From Segetibacter sp. (GTDB taxonomy: Bacteria > Bacteroidota > Bacteroidia > Chitinophagales > Chitinophagaceae), in contig NZ_JAOQAH010000031.1 in the NCBI RefSeq assembly GCF_025963695.1, positions 62,001 through 126,000 of the forward strand: a stretch of 64,000 nt of DNA. The letters are read 5' to 3'. The notes beneath the pieces were generated by a model. The model saw nothing but the letters and a program-made list of their open reading frames with translations. It ran no database searches and was not told the DNA's origin. This document shows positions 45,404 to 54,106 of the stretch, piece by piece (position 1 is the first letter of the stretch; each line of letters begins with the position of its first letter). Made by a program: the position numbers and the translations under genes.

Positions 45404-46141
45404 ATGAAAACGACAGGAAACACTATATTAATTACCGGAGGAACATCTGGTATCGGGTTGGCATTTGCCGAAGAATTTTTAAGCTTAGGAAATACAGTAA
45501 TTATTTGTGGTCGCCGTAAAGAACGGCTAGCCGAAATAGCGCAAAAGCATAAAGAAATTGTTACGCAAGTATGTGACGTAGCCGAAGCAAGTGACAGGGA
45601 AAATCTGGCAAGTTGGGTAATCAGTAATTATCCTAATGTAAATGTGCTAATTAATAATGCAGGGCTACAATTATTAACAGACTTAACAAAGCCTGTGGAC
45701 TTAAACAGGGTAAATAGCGAAATTAACACCAACGTTACAGCGCCTATTCACCTGACGTCTCTATTTGCGCAACATTTTTCTGCTAAAAAAGAAGCTGCCA
45801 TTATAAATATTTCCTCCGGGTTAGCTTTTGTACCAATTGCCTTTATGCCTGTCTACTGCGCCACAAAAGCAGCTATTCATTCCATTACCTTATCACTTCG
45901 GCACCAATTAAAAAACACAGCTGTGAAAGTGTTTGAAATAGCACCTCCGGCTGTAGATACAGAATTAGGATCAGACAGACGGGCAGATAAAACACAGTCA
46001 CACGGAGGAATGCCGGTGGCAGATTTTCTTGCAGAAGCAATGGATGCTATAAAAACAGATAAATTAATGGCCCCCATAGCAATGGCTAAAAATTCGTATG
46101 AAAACAGGGAAGCGATGTTTGATTTCATGAACAGAAATTGA
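45404..46141 (+). CDS. Short-chain dehydrogenase/reductase (DltE-like)
   Basis: 245 residues from the ATG at 45404; the longer frame to 45323 adds unrelated residues. Cofactor motif TGGTSGIGLAFA, then NNAGLQ and the catalytic Tyr-Lys in YCATKAA with a preceding Ser in ISSGLAF. The sequence resembles the DltE-like group of classical SDRs. It would oxidise or reduce a small alcohol or ketone using NAD(P). The substrate is not indicated by the neighbours. Confidence 0.88.
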   Translation: MKTTGNTILITGGTSGIGLAFAEEFLSLGNTVIICGRRKERLAEIAQKHKEIVTQVCDVAEASDRENLASWVISNYPNVNVLINNAGLQLLTDLTKPVDLNRVNSEINTNVTAPIHLTSLFAQHFSAKKEAAIINISSGLAFVPIAFMPVYCATKAAIHSITLSLRHQLKNTAVKVFEIAPPAVDTELGSDRRADKTQSHGGMPVADFLAEAMDAIKTDKLMAPIAMAKNSYENREAMFDFMNRN

Positions 46142-46358
46142 GAACAAAAAAATTTCTTATAGCCGTCGCTGCCCGCTTTACCTTATCGTTTCTTCATTCA
46201 TTGCAGAGCATTGTGGCGCCTTAGAATTTTGGATATTAAGAATACTGCATGTTCGGCTTTGTATACAGAAAGCAGCCTTAGACGCTTGTCACATATTAAC
46301 TTTCACTATGGCTTTAGTTTTGCAGTTTAAATTCTTCAGTAACTATTAAACGTAACAT

Positions 46359-46616
46359 ATGGACAACTACAAAAACCTTGAAGAAGCAAATAAAGAAATT
46401 GAAAGATCAAAGGTGATCCTTCACGAGACGGAAGAGTTTAAAGATAAAAAAGAAGATAGTGACCTCAACGAAAATGAAAAAGTTGAAAATGAGGAAACAG
46501 AAGAAGGTTCAGGAATTTTTACTACAGACGGAAAAGAATTACCTAAAATTGAGGGAGGGTATGATATAATAGAGCCAGGAGGTAGCTTAGGAGATGATGA
46601 CTTTGTTTCGGTTTAA
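46359..46616 (+). CDS. Small acidic protein of unknown function
   Basis: 85 residues, very rich in Glu and Asp in the first 55 (EETEEFKDKKEDSDLNENEK-like run), then a glycine-rich end (KIEGGYDIIEPGGS, GDDDFVSV). Predicted disordered or coiled coil at the start. No signal peptide. I do not recognise a family; codon pattern and a clean ATG argue that it is real. It ends just before the polysaccharide cluster, which is on the opposite strand. Confidence 0.55.
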   Translation: MDNYKNLEEANKEIERSKVILHETEEFKDKKEDSDLNENEKVENEETEEGSGIFTTDGKELPKIEGGYDIIEPGGSLGDDDFVSV

Positions 46617-46734
46617 GTTTTATGCAAAACAAGCATTTAAAAATAGAACTATAAAAGAGAATAAAGAGACAGAAAAGGAATAAAAGGGTTATTTGCCTGT
46701 TGTAAAAAGATGTGTATACAATATAAGCATGATT

Positions 46735-47553
46735 TTAGAATCCGTCTGAACTAGCTTGACCCTGTAGCAAATTATTCAACATCAAATGATCCATCATTGT
46801 CTTTTTGTCTGCCACTTTAAACTGCCTTATTTTACTCAAGGGTTTCATTGCTAAAGTATACCATCTTGGAGAAATTCCATTAGATAACCATGCTAAATAA
46901 TCTTCTTTGTGTGCTTTAAGTCGATTACCTAAAGATTTGTTGCTTTGACCTCCTGTTCTCATTTGTACCAACACCTTAGGAATGTATTGCACTTTAATGT
47001 TTTCCACTAACATCAAACGTAACAATAATTCGTAATCCGATGAACTCTTGAACTTGAGATTGAATAAACCATACTTTTCATAAACCTCTTTTTTAATGAA
47101 TACAGTAGGATGCGGGGGCATCCAGCCTTTATAAAAAAGACTTTTGTCGTAACTGCCTGCTATCCATTTACGTACAACTTTATTTGTCTGTTTATTATCG
47201 ATGAATTCAAGGTCTCCGTATACTGCGTCGCAGCCAGAACTTTCAAATGCTTTAACCACTTTTTCAACAACTTGGCTATCAGAATAGAAATCATCTGAGT
47301 TTAATATGCCAATAATATCTCCGCCTGCTATCGAAACTCCTTTATTCATTGCATGATAGATCCCATTATCTGCTTCAGATAATTTAGGACCCTGGTGACC
47401 ATATAGATCAAGAAGATTAATTGTTTTATCGGTAGAAGCGCCGTCAATAATAATATGTTCAATGTCTTTATGTGTCTGTTGTTTTACAGAAGAAATAGTG
47501 TCTTTAATAGTACGTTCACTATTGTAAGTAGCGGTAATTATCGAGACTTTCAT
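46735..47553 (-). CDS. GT2 glycosyltransferase (WcaA-like)
   Basis: 272 residues, a GT-A fold family 2 enzyme. Nucleotide-sugar motifs: SIITATYNSERTIKDTISSV at the start, IIIDGASTD (first Asp), the DxD-like LNSDDFY and a catalytic region with PPHPTVFIKK and SSSDYELLLRLM. The closest functional type is WcaA-like inverting transferases of colanic-acid-type polymers. It is the last gene of the exosortase sub-cluster, separated from the WcaF-like gene by 177 bases. Confidence 0.88.
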   Translation of the reverse strand: MKVSIITATYNSERTIKDTISSVKQQTHKDIEHIIIDGASTDKTINLLDLYGHQGPKLSEADNGIYHAMNKGVSIAGGDIIGILNSDDFYSDSQVVEKVVKAFESSGCDAVYGDLEFIDNKQTNKVVRKWIAGSYDKSLFYKGWMPPHPTVFIKKEVYEKYGLFNLKFKSSSDYELLLRLMLVENIKVQYIPKVLVQMRTGGQSNKSLGNRLKAHKEDYLAWLSNGISPRWYTLAMKPLSKIRQFKVADKKTMMDHLMLNNLLQGQASSDGF

Positions 47554-47730
47554 AAATTTGAAATATTATACTTTTTTTAAAATTTATCCTAGTTATTGAA
47601 AATTGAAAACGTGTTTCTTCATCGTTATCAACGCTTTCCGCTGCCTCCAGTCTATCAATCTTTTTAGTAACCTTTTGATTATTATGTATGTAAACGCAGA
47701 AAGAGATAAAATATTTTCCCAAATAAGGAA

Positions 47731-48300
47731 TTAAGTAATAATTCGCATTTTAATTTTCTCTGCAGGCATTCCCTGATATATTGTATAAGCATCGAGATTT
47801 TTAGTAGCAACAGACGAAACGCCAAGCACAGCATGAGTTTTACAAATAACATTAGGGCAAACTATAGACTTGGCCCCAATCCACACTCCATCTTCAAGGA
47901 TGATAGTACCGATCAGTAAATCGAAAAAAGATTTATTGTAATTATGGTTACCTGTTAATAAAAGTGCTCCCTGTGAAATGCAAACGTTGTTTCCTATTGT
48001 CACTAAGCCCAAATTGTCTATCCAAACTTTTTCTCCTATCCAAACGTCGCTGCCAACGTGCAAGAACCAGGGATATTTTATGTTTACTGAGGGTTTTATA
48101 AGCACCCTTTTTCCAACTCTAGCGCCAAACAGGCGGAGTATTGAACACTTTAAACCGTTGAAAATTGCAAAGCCATTGTTGAAGAAAAGCACGCTTACTA
48201 CTAACCATAAATTTCTCTTCCATTTTGGTCCGGGCTTATACCAGCTATTATCATATTGCGACAAATTCACTGCCTTGTCCTGCAGAATTAATCCTTTCAT
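47731..48300 (-). CDS. WcaF-family acetyltransferase
   Basis: 189 residues from ATG 48300. A left-handed beta-helix hexapeptide acetyltransferase (VGSDVWIGEKVWIDNLGLV, IGNNVCISQGALLLTGNHNY, LEDGVWIGAKSIVCPNVI) with the typical WcaF start NLSQYDNSWYKPGP. It transfers acetyl from acetyl-CoA to a sugar in the polysaccharide. The start lies 50 bases inside the end of the exosortase gene, an unusually long overlap that suggests translational coupling. A start 15 bases further upstream is also possible. Confidence 0.88.
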   Translation of the reverse strand: MKGLILQDKAVNLSQYDNSWYKPGPKWKRNLWLVVSVLFFNNGFAIFNGLKCSILRLFGARVGKRVLIKPSVNIKYPWFLHVGSDVWIGEKVWIDNLGLVTIGNNVCISQGALLLTGNHNYNKSFFDLLIGTIILEDGVWIGAKSIVCPNVICKTHAVLGVSSVATKNLDAYTIYQGMPAEKIKMRIIT

Positions 48301-48859
48301 ATTTTTTTTGCACACTTATATACCAGCCTATGAGTATAGCTATACAAACATAAGAAGCCACATTGAAAGTTTGGTGATGATCCAGGGAAGTAATGGGTTG
48401 CCAGTTCAAATGGTTAGCGACGGCTATTAAAGCTATGCGTGTAATATTAAGTAGAAAAACTGCCACAAGTCCAAACGTCATCCACTTCAGCTTGTACTGT
48501 AAAGCTCCTTTATTTGCAAATACAAATGCAACCCAAAAACTCATCACAGCCCAACCAAGGCAAGAAGGATTGACAGTAACACCTTTTGAATATCCAATTC
48601 GTAAAGATTGGTAGTTATTTTGAAAGATATCAAAACCAGCGGCCTCTAATAAAAATTTAGCAGAACATGTAAGAAAACTTGTAAGGCTTGTAACCAAATT
48701 AAAATGACTTTCAAAATATGGAAAGTAAATTTGCCCCCCGGGAGCAATCACTCCACGATAAAACGGGAAAAAAAAATAGAGTGTAAAAAAGGTAAATAAG
48801 AACTTTAATAAAAAAAAGTAAGCCGGATTTTTATTTAAAATACTTTTTATAAAGTTCAT
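48251..48859 (-). CDS. Exosortase family membrane protein
   Basis: 202 residues from ATG 48859, with about six to seven membrane helices. The catalytic triad of exosortases is present: Cys100 in VNPSCLGW, Arg141 in NITRIALIA and His161/162 in DHHQTFN. Exosortases cleave PEP-CTERM-like C-terminal signals at the membrane and couple proteins to the surface or polysaccharide. Among Bacteroidota types it could be the exosortase Y branch (from memory). No protein with a matching C-terminal signal is encoded in the window. It overlaps the WcaF-like gene by 50 bases. Confidence 0.87.
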   Translation of the reverse strand: MNFIKSILNKNPAYFFLLKFLFTFFTLYFFFPFYRGVIAPGGQIYFPYFESHFNLVTSLTSFLTCSAKFLLEAAGFDIFQNNYQSLRIGYSKGVTVNPSCLGWAVMSFWVAFVFANKGALQYKLKWMTFGLVAVFLLNITRIALIAVANHLNWQPITSLDHHQTFNVASYVCIAILIGWYISVQKKYERINSAGQGSEFVAI

Positions 48860-49180
48860 ATTTTTATAATAATATCTTTCCTCTCTCAAAAGTAATTATA
48901 TTAATAGCACTGTGTATTAAATTATTTTAATTCACTTTTTAAACAATATTTACTATTATAATACATAGCGCCTACTGTAATAGCGGTTTAGCATCAGGCT
49001 CCCTTTGCTACCAGATGAAAACTTTAAAATACAGAACGTCCTATCCAATATAAAATTGCATGGGGGAACTACATATAAGTCGTTTTTCTGAAGGGTATCA
49101 GGTTTTGGGTAAAATAAAAAAAGCCCGTTTTAGGGCTTATAATTTTAGAGCAGTGAATGATATAATCAGGTTCTTTCTTG
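48860..49180. other. 321-base gap between two sub-operons
   Basis: Contains the terminator of the upstream gene (49111-49138) and about 250 AT-rich bases from which the exosortase transcript must start. I see no clear TAnnTTTG box and no tiny membrane-protein gene. Confidence 0.5.
49111..49138 (-). terminator. Terminator of the glycosyltransferase gene at 49181
   Basis: On the minus strand AAGCCC-TAAAAC-GGGCTT is followed directly by TTTTTATTTT. It lies 42 bases past the stop and splits the polysaccharide cluster into two transcripts. Confidence 0.75.
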
Positions 49181-50332
49181 CTAAAAGAGCTGCTTATACC
49201 TTTGCCCGGTTTCCAAATTATTATAATAGTTCTTTGCCAAAACGTGGGCACCGGAGCAAAAAATATTATATTCTTCCTGGGTCATTTTTAAAAAAACTGT
49301 CATCTTATCAATGCAATCATCGGTGCTGTTTAAATCTACATTTGCCCCTGCATGTTTTTCATAGAGACTTTGCCAGGGAGTGAAGTGGCTTGTAATTACA
49401 GGTCTTCCAACGCTTAGGCTTTCAAATAGCGCATGTCCGAAATTTTCTCCCTTTGTAAATAAAATGAAAGCGTGGTAGTTCTCAATCAGGCGTTGAACTT
49501 TTGCTGGTTCAACAACCCCTTTATATTGCACTTTGCCAGTCATTTGTTTTATTAATTCTTCACACTTTTGCCAGTATGCAAAATCTACAACCGGGCCATA
49601 AATGTCTAGTGAAATCTTATCGTCTATTTCATTTATCGCTTGAAGCAACAACAGTAATTTTTTGTGCTCATTAATTAAAGACAAATAAACAAGCCTCAAT
49701 TCGCCTGCTACCTTAAATATGGGCAAAAATTGGGCAACTGGCTTTTTGGGAATGTTGTCTGCAACAGAAACTCCTTGATTAATTGGGAAGTGGCTAGTTA
49801 TGTCAACAAGTTCTGCAGCAGATGTAGCATGCCAATGCACACGATTAGGCAACCGGGAAAATCTTAAATAACTAATGTAAATTTTCTTTTTAAACGCTTT
49901 TCCTGACAGTGCACCTTTCTTTAGCATCCCCCGGGGACAAACCACTACCTTGATATCGCTTTTAAATGCTTTTAGTGCTAATAGCGGCAACATGAAATAC
50001 CTATAGGAAAAAATACCATTTAGATAAACTACAGAAGGGCTTACTTCCCTTATCAGACTGCCAACTTTCTGTTTGTTTAAAGTCTTTTTCGAAGCGTAGA
50101 AAACAGTAATAGGTACAGCGTTTTCGTTCAGCTGTACGGTGTTCCAGCTATTTACATTAATGTTATCGTAAGGTGTTTCTGAATTTAAATCGCAGGCACC
50201 GGTTATAACATAAATATCAAAATCAGGAGTTAATGCTACGGCAAGATTGGTTAAAGATTGTATAGGCCCTCCGGCCTTGAAACCGGGATAAAACCAATCA
50301 TAAAAAATTAGCATTTTTTTTCTGCTAATCAT
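49181..50332 (-). CDS. GT4 glycosyltransferase, exosortase-associated type
   Basis: 383 residues, GT-B fold. It begins ...LIFYDWFYPGFKAGGPIQSL, the start I associate with glycosyltransferases found next to Bacteroidota exosortase Y genes (recalled, not searched). The donor site is in the C-terminal half: FTKGENFGHALFESLSVGRP, with the E-x7-E pattern. It probably adds a sugar to the repeat unit. ATG at 50332 or at 50314. It ends in a terminator; repeat copy 13 lies upstream. Confidence 0.85.
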   Translation of the reverse strand: MISRKKMLIFYDWFYPGFKAGGPIQSLTNLAVALTPDFDIYVITGACDLNSETPYDNINVNSWNTVQLNENAVPITVFYASKKTLNKQKVGSLIREVSPSVVYLNGIFSYRYFMLPLLALKAFKSDIKVVVCPRGMLKKGALSGKAFKKKIYISYLRFSRLPNRVHWHATSAAELVDITSHFPINQGVSVADNIPKKPVAQFLPIFKVAGELRLVYLSLINEHKKLLLLLQAINEIDDKISLDIYGPVVDFAYWQKCEELIKQMTGKVQYKGVVEPAKVQRLIENYHAFILFTKGENFGHALFESLSVGRPVITSHFTPWQSLYEKHAGANVDLNSTDDCIDKMTVFLKMTQEEYNIFCSGAHVLAKNYYNNLETGQRYKQLF

Positions 50333-50392
50333 ATAAGAATTGCCATTGATGCATTAATGATACAAACTTGATTTGAAGCGTTACAATTTGAC

Positions 50393-50449
50393 GTACAAAT
50401 GTGCGACGCAACGATGCCTCAAAGAAGACCGAATGGTGGGCACATAGAA
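50393..50449 (+). repeat. Dispersed bipartite repeat, copy 13
   Basis: GTACAAATGTGCGACGCAAC followed by GATG, then GGTGGGC at 50435-50441. Same spacing and same tail type as copy 12 (44627). It stands inside the polysaccharide cluster, between the glycosyltransferase and polymerase genes. Confidence 0.75.
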
Positions 50450-50496
50450 AAACGTAACTTAATTTCTGCAATGAAAAAATACTTAAAGATTGAATT

Positions 50497-51885
50497 TTAG
50501 TAACTGATAAATTTTTCCATTCGAGGAAAAAGTGTGTATTTAAGAACCAGGAAAACAATAAAACTAGTAAACAGACGGCCAAACATAAAAGTTCCGTCCA
50601 TTTCGAAAAAGCTAAACTGAACAAAAAAGGCAATGACAATGGAATAATTAACTACTATGTTACCCGTGGCCTTTAGGAGGAAAAAACGGTAAATCTTAGC
50701 GAAAATAAAAGCTATTATTGCAAGGGCTACAAACATACCCGGAACTCCGAAATCAACATAACAATCAGCAAAATATCCCAGGCTGAAAGAAACACCTCTT
50801 GATGCGCCGGAAAAGTGAATACCTGTGTATTTACTAGCTTTTACCGAATGATCTAATGACCCTTTATTAGGATTTAATATTCGGGGAACAGTAACAAACT
50901 CAACAGTTTGCCGCCACACTGCCCCTTGTTGAAATGGAATATTAGCAGGAACCATATCGATACTTTTCGCTAGATGATAGACATACTGGAGACGGTAAAA
51001 AAACGAACCTATACCTTCATTAATAGATTCTTTATTTACTGATGATACTAAATTTGATAATTTATCGAATGCCTTTTCCTGCGAAACATTTACCACCTGC
51101 TGGCCGCTGCCTTCATTTAAAAATCCACGGTAATCGCCTTTTACAACTGTCCATATTACAGCCATGAAAAACAATGAAACACCTAGTACTGTTGCTTTAA
51201 AGCTTACATTGAAATTGATTTTTGAAATGAAGGTCATAAAAATAATAGCGGTATAAAAGAACACATCTTTAAACGATGAGAAGAAGCTTAGAAGTCCACC
51301 AACAAAATCCAATGCAAAAGCAATGAGAAAAAAAATTCGGTATTGCTTATTCTTAAAACTTAAGTAGCCCAACAAGACAAAGCCTGCCCATTTCAATAAT
51401 GCAATATTTATAAATACCTGAGTTAATCCACCAAACCCAAATGCAGCCCTACTTAACACACCCGACATAAAGTACAAAGCCAAGTACAGGTAAAGCACCT
51501 TTTGAGGATTAATTTTATTCAATGCTTCTTCAAAAACCGCTATTGAAATCTGAAGGTTTTTGTAAGCTACCTGCGAAAAAATAATTGACATTACAACAAG
51601 GCCGGTTAAAGAATAAAAGAATGCTGACCCGGAAGATTTGGTAAGAAAACTCATATCTCCTTTCCAGGAGCTATTTATAAAGAAGATATAGGTGATAATT
51701 TGCAGCCAATGATAGAACATCATAAATGTAAAAACATTAGGTAAGTATAGTCTCCAGGTAAGAACAATTATTAATAAGAGTACTGCGTATCCTGCAATTA
51801 CGTAAAGACTGTTAGGCATTGCTAAAGACAATGCTGATACAAGTACCATTAATCCACCTAAACCACTAATGTCTATTTTATTCAT
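50497..51885 (-). CDS. Polysaccharide polymerase-like membrane protein (Wzy-type)
   Basis: 462 residues with about ten to twelve hydrophobic segments and a larger periplasmic loop (about 270-370, from VVKGDYRGFLNEGSG to RGVSFSLGYFADCYVDF). The topology and the RILNPNKGSLD and FGVPGMF patterns resemble O-antigen or exopolysaccharide polymerases. Wzy proteins share little sequence, so the call rests on topology and on the surrounding glycosyltransferases. The upstream GT4 gene overlaps its start by four bases. Confidence 0.7.
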   Translation of the reverse strand: MNKIDISGLGGLMVLVSALSLAMPNSLYVIAGYAVLLLIIVLTWRLYLPNVFTFMMFYHWLQIITYIFFINSSWKGDMSFLTKSSGSAFFYSLTGLVVMSIIFSQVAYKNLQISIAVFEEALNKINPQKVLYLYLALYFMSGVLSRAAFGFGGLTQVFINIALLKWAGFVLLGYLSFKNKQYRIFFLIAFALDFVGGLLSFFSSFKDVFFYTAIIFMTFISKINFNVSFKATVLGVSLFFMAVIWTVVKGDYRGFLNEGSGQQVVNVSQEKAFDKLSNLVSSVNKESINEGIGSFFYRLQYVYHLAKSIDMVPANIPFQQGAVWRQTVEFVTVPRILNPNKGSLDHSVKASKYTGIHFSGASRGVSFSLGYFADCYVDFGVPGMFVALAIIAFIFAKIYRFFLLKATGNIVVNYSIVIAFFVQFSFFEMDGTFMFGRLFTSFIVFLVLKYTLFPRMEKFISY

Positions 51886-53060
51886 CCGGCAATTGTATGC
51901 TTAAAGACGCTTTTTATTTGATCAACCGTTTTCGAGTAGTTCCATTCTTTAATTGTTTCCCCTGAACAAATTCCGAATTCCTTGTAATTATACAGAATTT
52001 CGTTCATCCTACTTTTCAGGCTTTCTGTGTTGCTATTTTTAAAAACATATCCATTCTTACCATTTTCAATTAGGTCAACACTTCCTCCGCATTTATCACT
52101 TGCAATCACTGCTCTACCACATGCCATTGCCTCATTCAAAGCTAACCCCCATGTTTCTCCAGGCCCCCTCGATGGTAAAACAAACACATCTCCTAATCTA
52201 TAAACAACTGGCATTCTACTCTGATTTTGAAAATCAATGAACTTAACGTTGGAAAAAGACTTGTACTTTTCTTTCAGCTCCTTTTCTAATTCTCCGTTAC
52301 CCACTAATATTAACCACGTTGAAGAAGCTTTTAGCCTAAGAAATGAATTTATTAATAACTCGGGATCCTTTTTCTTTATGAGTTTAGCGGCAAACAAAAA
52401 AATAAGGTCCTTCTCAGGAATCCCCAACCGGAGACGCCATTTTTTTGCGTCCTGGCAAAAACCATATTCATTTGTTGTAAACCTGCTATTATCTATGGCA
52501 TGAGGTGCAAACAATAGCTGTTTTGAATTAAAACCAACAGACTCAAAATATTTTTTGTTTGCAGAACCAACATACAAAGCAAAATCAACATGACTATATA
52601 CCCATCTTAGGAATAATCGTCTTACTAATTTTTTTACTGAATATCGGGAGGATTCATCTAACAAAGTAGAGTCGCCCCTGAATAATACCGGTATCTTTTT
52701 ATGGAAGTGTCTTATTGCTTTTAAATGACTTGAAAAAGCCCAGCCATATACGAGCATTGCATCTGCTTTCCAATCTTCAATCGCTGAATTTAAAGTAGGA
52801 TTTATGACGCCTTTGAAATGATGAGAACCGGGAGTAGCTGAAACATTATCAACAAACTTATAGTCATAACCATCTAACAAAGGAATATCCCACGCAACCG
52901 ACAAACCAAAGTCTTTATCAAACACTTTTTGCTTTGACTGGCTCCAGGTATAAAATACTTTAATAGTAAAACAGCTCTCCTCATTAAGCAATTTGAAAAG
53001 AGGGGCATTATATTGTATTGGGTGAGTAGTAACTATTGCCAGTCGTTTTTTCGACTTCAT
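51882..53060 (-). CDS. GT4 glycosyltransferase
   Basis: 392 residues, GT-B fold. Start RLAIVTTHPIQYNAPLFKLL; acceptor-side GDSTLLDESSRYS; donor site with LPSRGPGETWGLALNEAMAC (E-x7-E pattern of family 4) and GGSVDLIENGKNGYVF. The C-terminal end overlaps the polymerase start by four bases. Retaining sugar transfer to the polysaccharide is the likely role; the donor sugar is not predictable. Confidence 0.9.
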   Translation of the reverse strand: MKSKKRLAIVTTHPIQYNAPLFKLLNEESCFTIKVFYTWSQSKQKVFDKDFGLSVAWDIPLLDGYDYKFVDNVSATPGSHHFKGVINPTLNSAIEDWKADAMLVYGWAFSSHLKAIRHFHKKIPVLFRGDSTLLDESSRYSVKKLVRRLFLRWVYSHVDFALYVGSANKKYFESVGFNSKQLLFAPHAIDNSRFTTNEYGFCQDAKKWRLRLGIPEKDLIFLFAAKLIKKKDPELLINSFLRLKASSTWLILVGNGELEKELKEKYKSFSNVKFIDFQNQSRMPVVYRLGDVFVLPSRGPGETWGLALNEAMACGRAVIASDKCGGSVDLIENGKNGYVFKNSNTESLKSRMNEILYNYKEFGICSGETIKEWNYSKTVDQIKSVFKHTIAG

Positions 53061-53074
53061 GTTAAGTCGGCTAT

Positions 53075-54031
53075 TTATACTATGAATTCCGGTTTTCCCG
53101 GTTTAAACAATTTCCCCTTTATAAAATAGAAAGTCAAAATAAAAAAATTATCAAAAGAAGACAGTTGTTTATAATAAGCATAAAAAGCTGCGATCTTCCC
53201 TTTCAATAAAGTTTTTATCATAAGCGTATAGTAAAAAACAAACTTGTGTTTTCGAAGCATCGATAAACCTCTCTTCTTAATTGGGTCACTTACATAACTT
53301 AGGAGGTATCGATAAATCTGCAAATCTTCACGCACGTGATTTATCAATAAGCTTTCGTTGCGGCTTAACTGCCCGGTATGATCTCTTAATTGGATCAAAC
53401 TATCTCTAATGAATCCTGTACTGTAATATTTAGCCAGTCTCACCCACATATCAAAATCAGCAGATATTTTCATATCCTCCTTAAACAATCCAATCTTATC
53501 TAAGGCCGTTGAATTGAGACAAACATTTGCAATATTACCAGCTATCGATCCGGTAAAAAAAGCAATCAGCGCATGCAAATCAGTAGATATTATCTCAGGC
53601 GTTTTATCCTCATCATTTCTTCTGATAATTTCACCTTTTCTATCAATGATGTCACGGCCACTATAACTAAATCCGATTTCAGGATATTTTTGATGAAACT
53701 CAATTACTGTTTCCAGGCAGTTCTTATACATGATGTCGTCTTGCGACCAGAGCTTAATGAGTCGACTCTTTGACTTTTTTATTAAAAAGTTTAAGTTGAA
53801 AAAAAGGCCGCTGTTTTTATCATTCTTAAAAACGCTGACCCTAGGGTCACCAATAGAATTAATATAATTCCAGCTTCCATCGGTAGAACAATCGTCAAGA
53901 ATTAAAAACTCGAAATCATCGACGCTTTGTTCAAGCACGCTTTGTACGGATAGCATAAGATATTCTCCCCCGTTGTATACAGGTAATATAACACTAATAG
54001 GTGTTGAAAGCTCGCTCGTTGATGTAGCCAT
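53075..54031 (-). CDS. GT2 glycosyltransferase
   Basis: 318 residues from ATG 54031 (a start 12 bases earlier is possible). GT-A family 2: SVILPVYNGGEYLMLSVQSV, LILDDCSTDGSW, LWSQDDIMY in the DxD place, ISADFDMWVRLAKY in the catalytic region. A basic C-terminal part (about 240-318) may lie on the membrane. It is 15 bases past the next gene's start region and on the same transcript as the polymerase genes. Confidence 0.9.
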   Translation of the reverse strand: MATSTSELSTPISVILPVYNGGEYLMLSVQSVLEQSVDDFEFLILDDCSTDGSWNYINSIGDPRVSVFKNDKNSGLFFNLNFLIKKSKSRLIKLWSQDDIMYKNCLETVIEFHQKYPEIGFSYSGRDIIDRKGEIIRRNDEDKTPEIISTDLHALIAFFTGSIAGNIANVCLNSTALDKIGLFKEDMKISADFDMWVRLAKYYSTGFIRDSLIQLRDHTGQLSRNESLLINHVREDLQIYRYLLSYVSDPIKKRGLSMLRKHKFVFYYTLMIKTLLKGKIAAFYAYYKQLSSFDNFFILTFYFIKGKLFKPGKPEFIV

Positions 54032-54106
54032 TCCGTAAATCAAGTTCGTTTACCAAGCTGTTAATAAAACCTGCATCCCACACCTTTATTTCAAAGGAGA
54101 AGTACA

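Noticed and set aside
49060..49383. 107-codon plus-strand frame
   Set aside because: Runs antisense over a terminator and the end of the well-supported glycosyltransferase gene.
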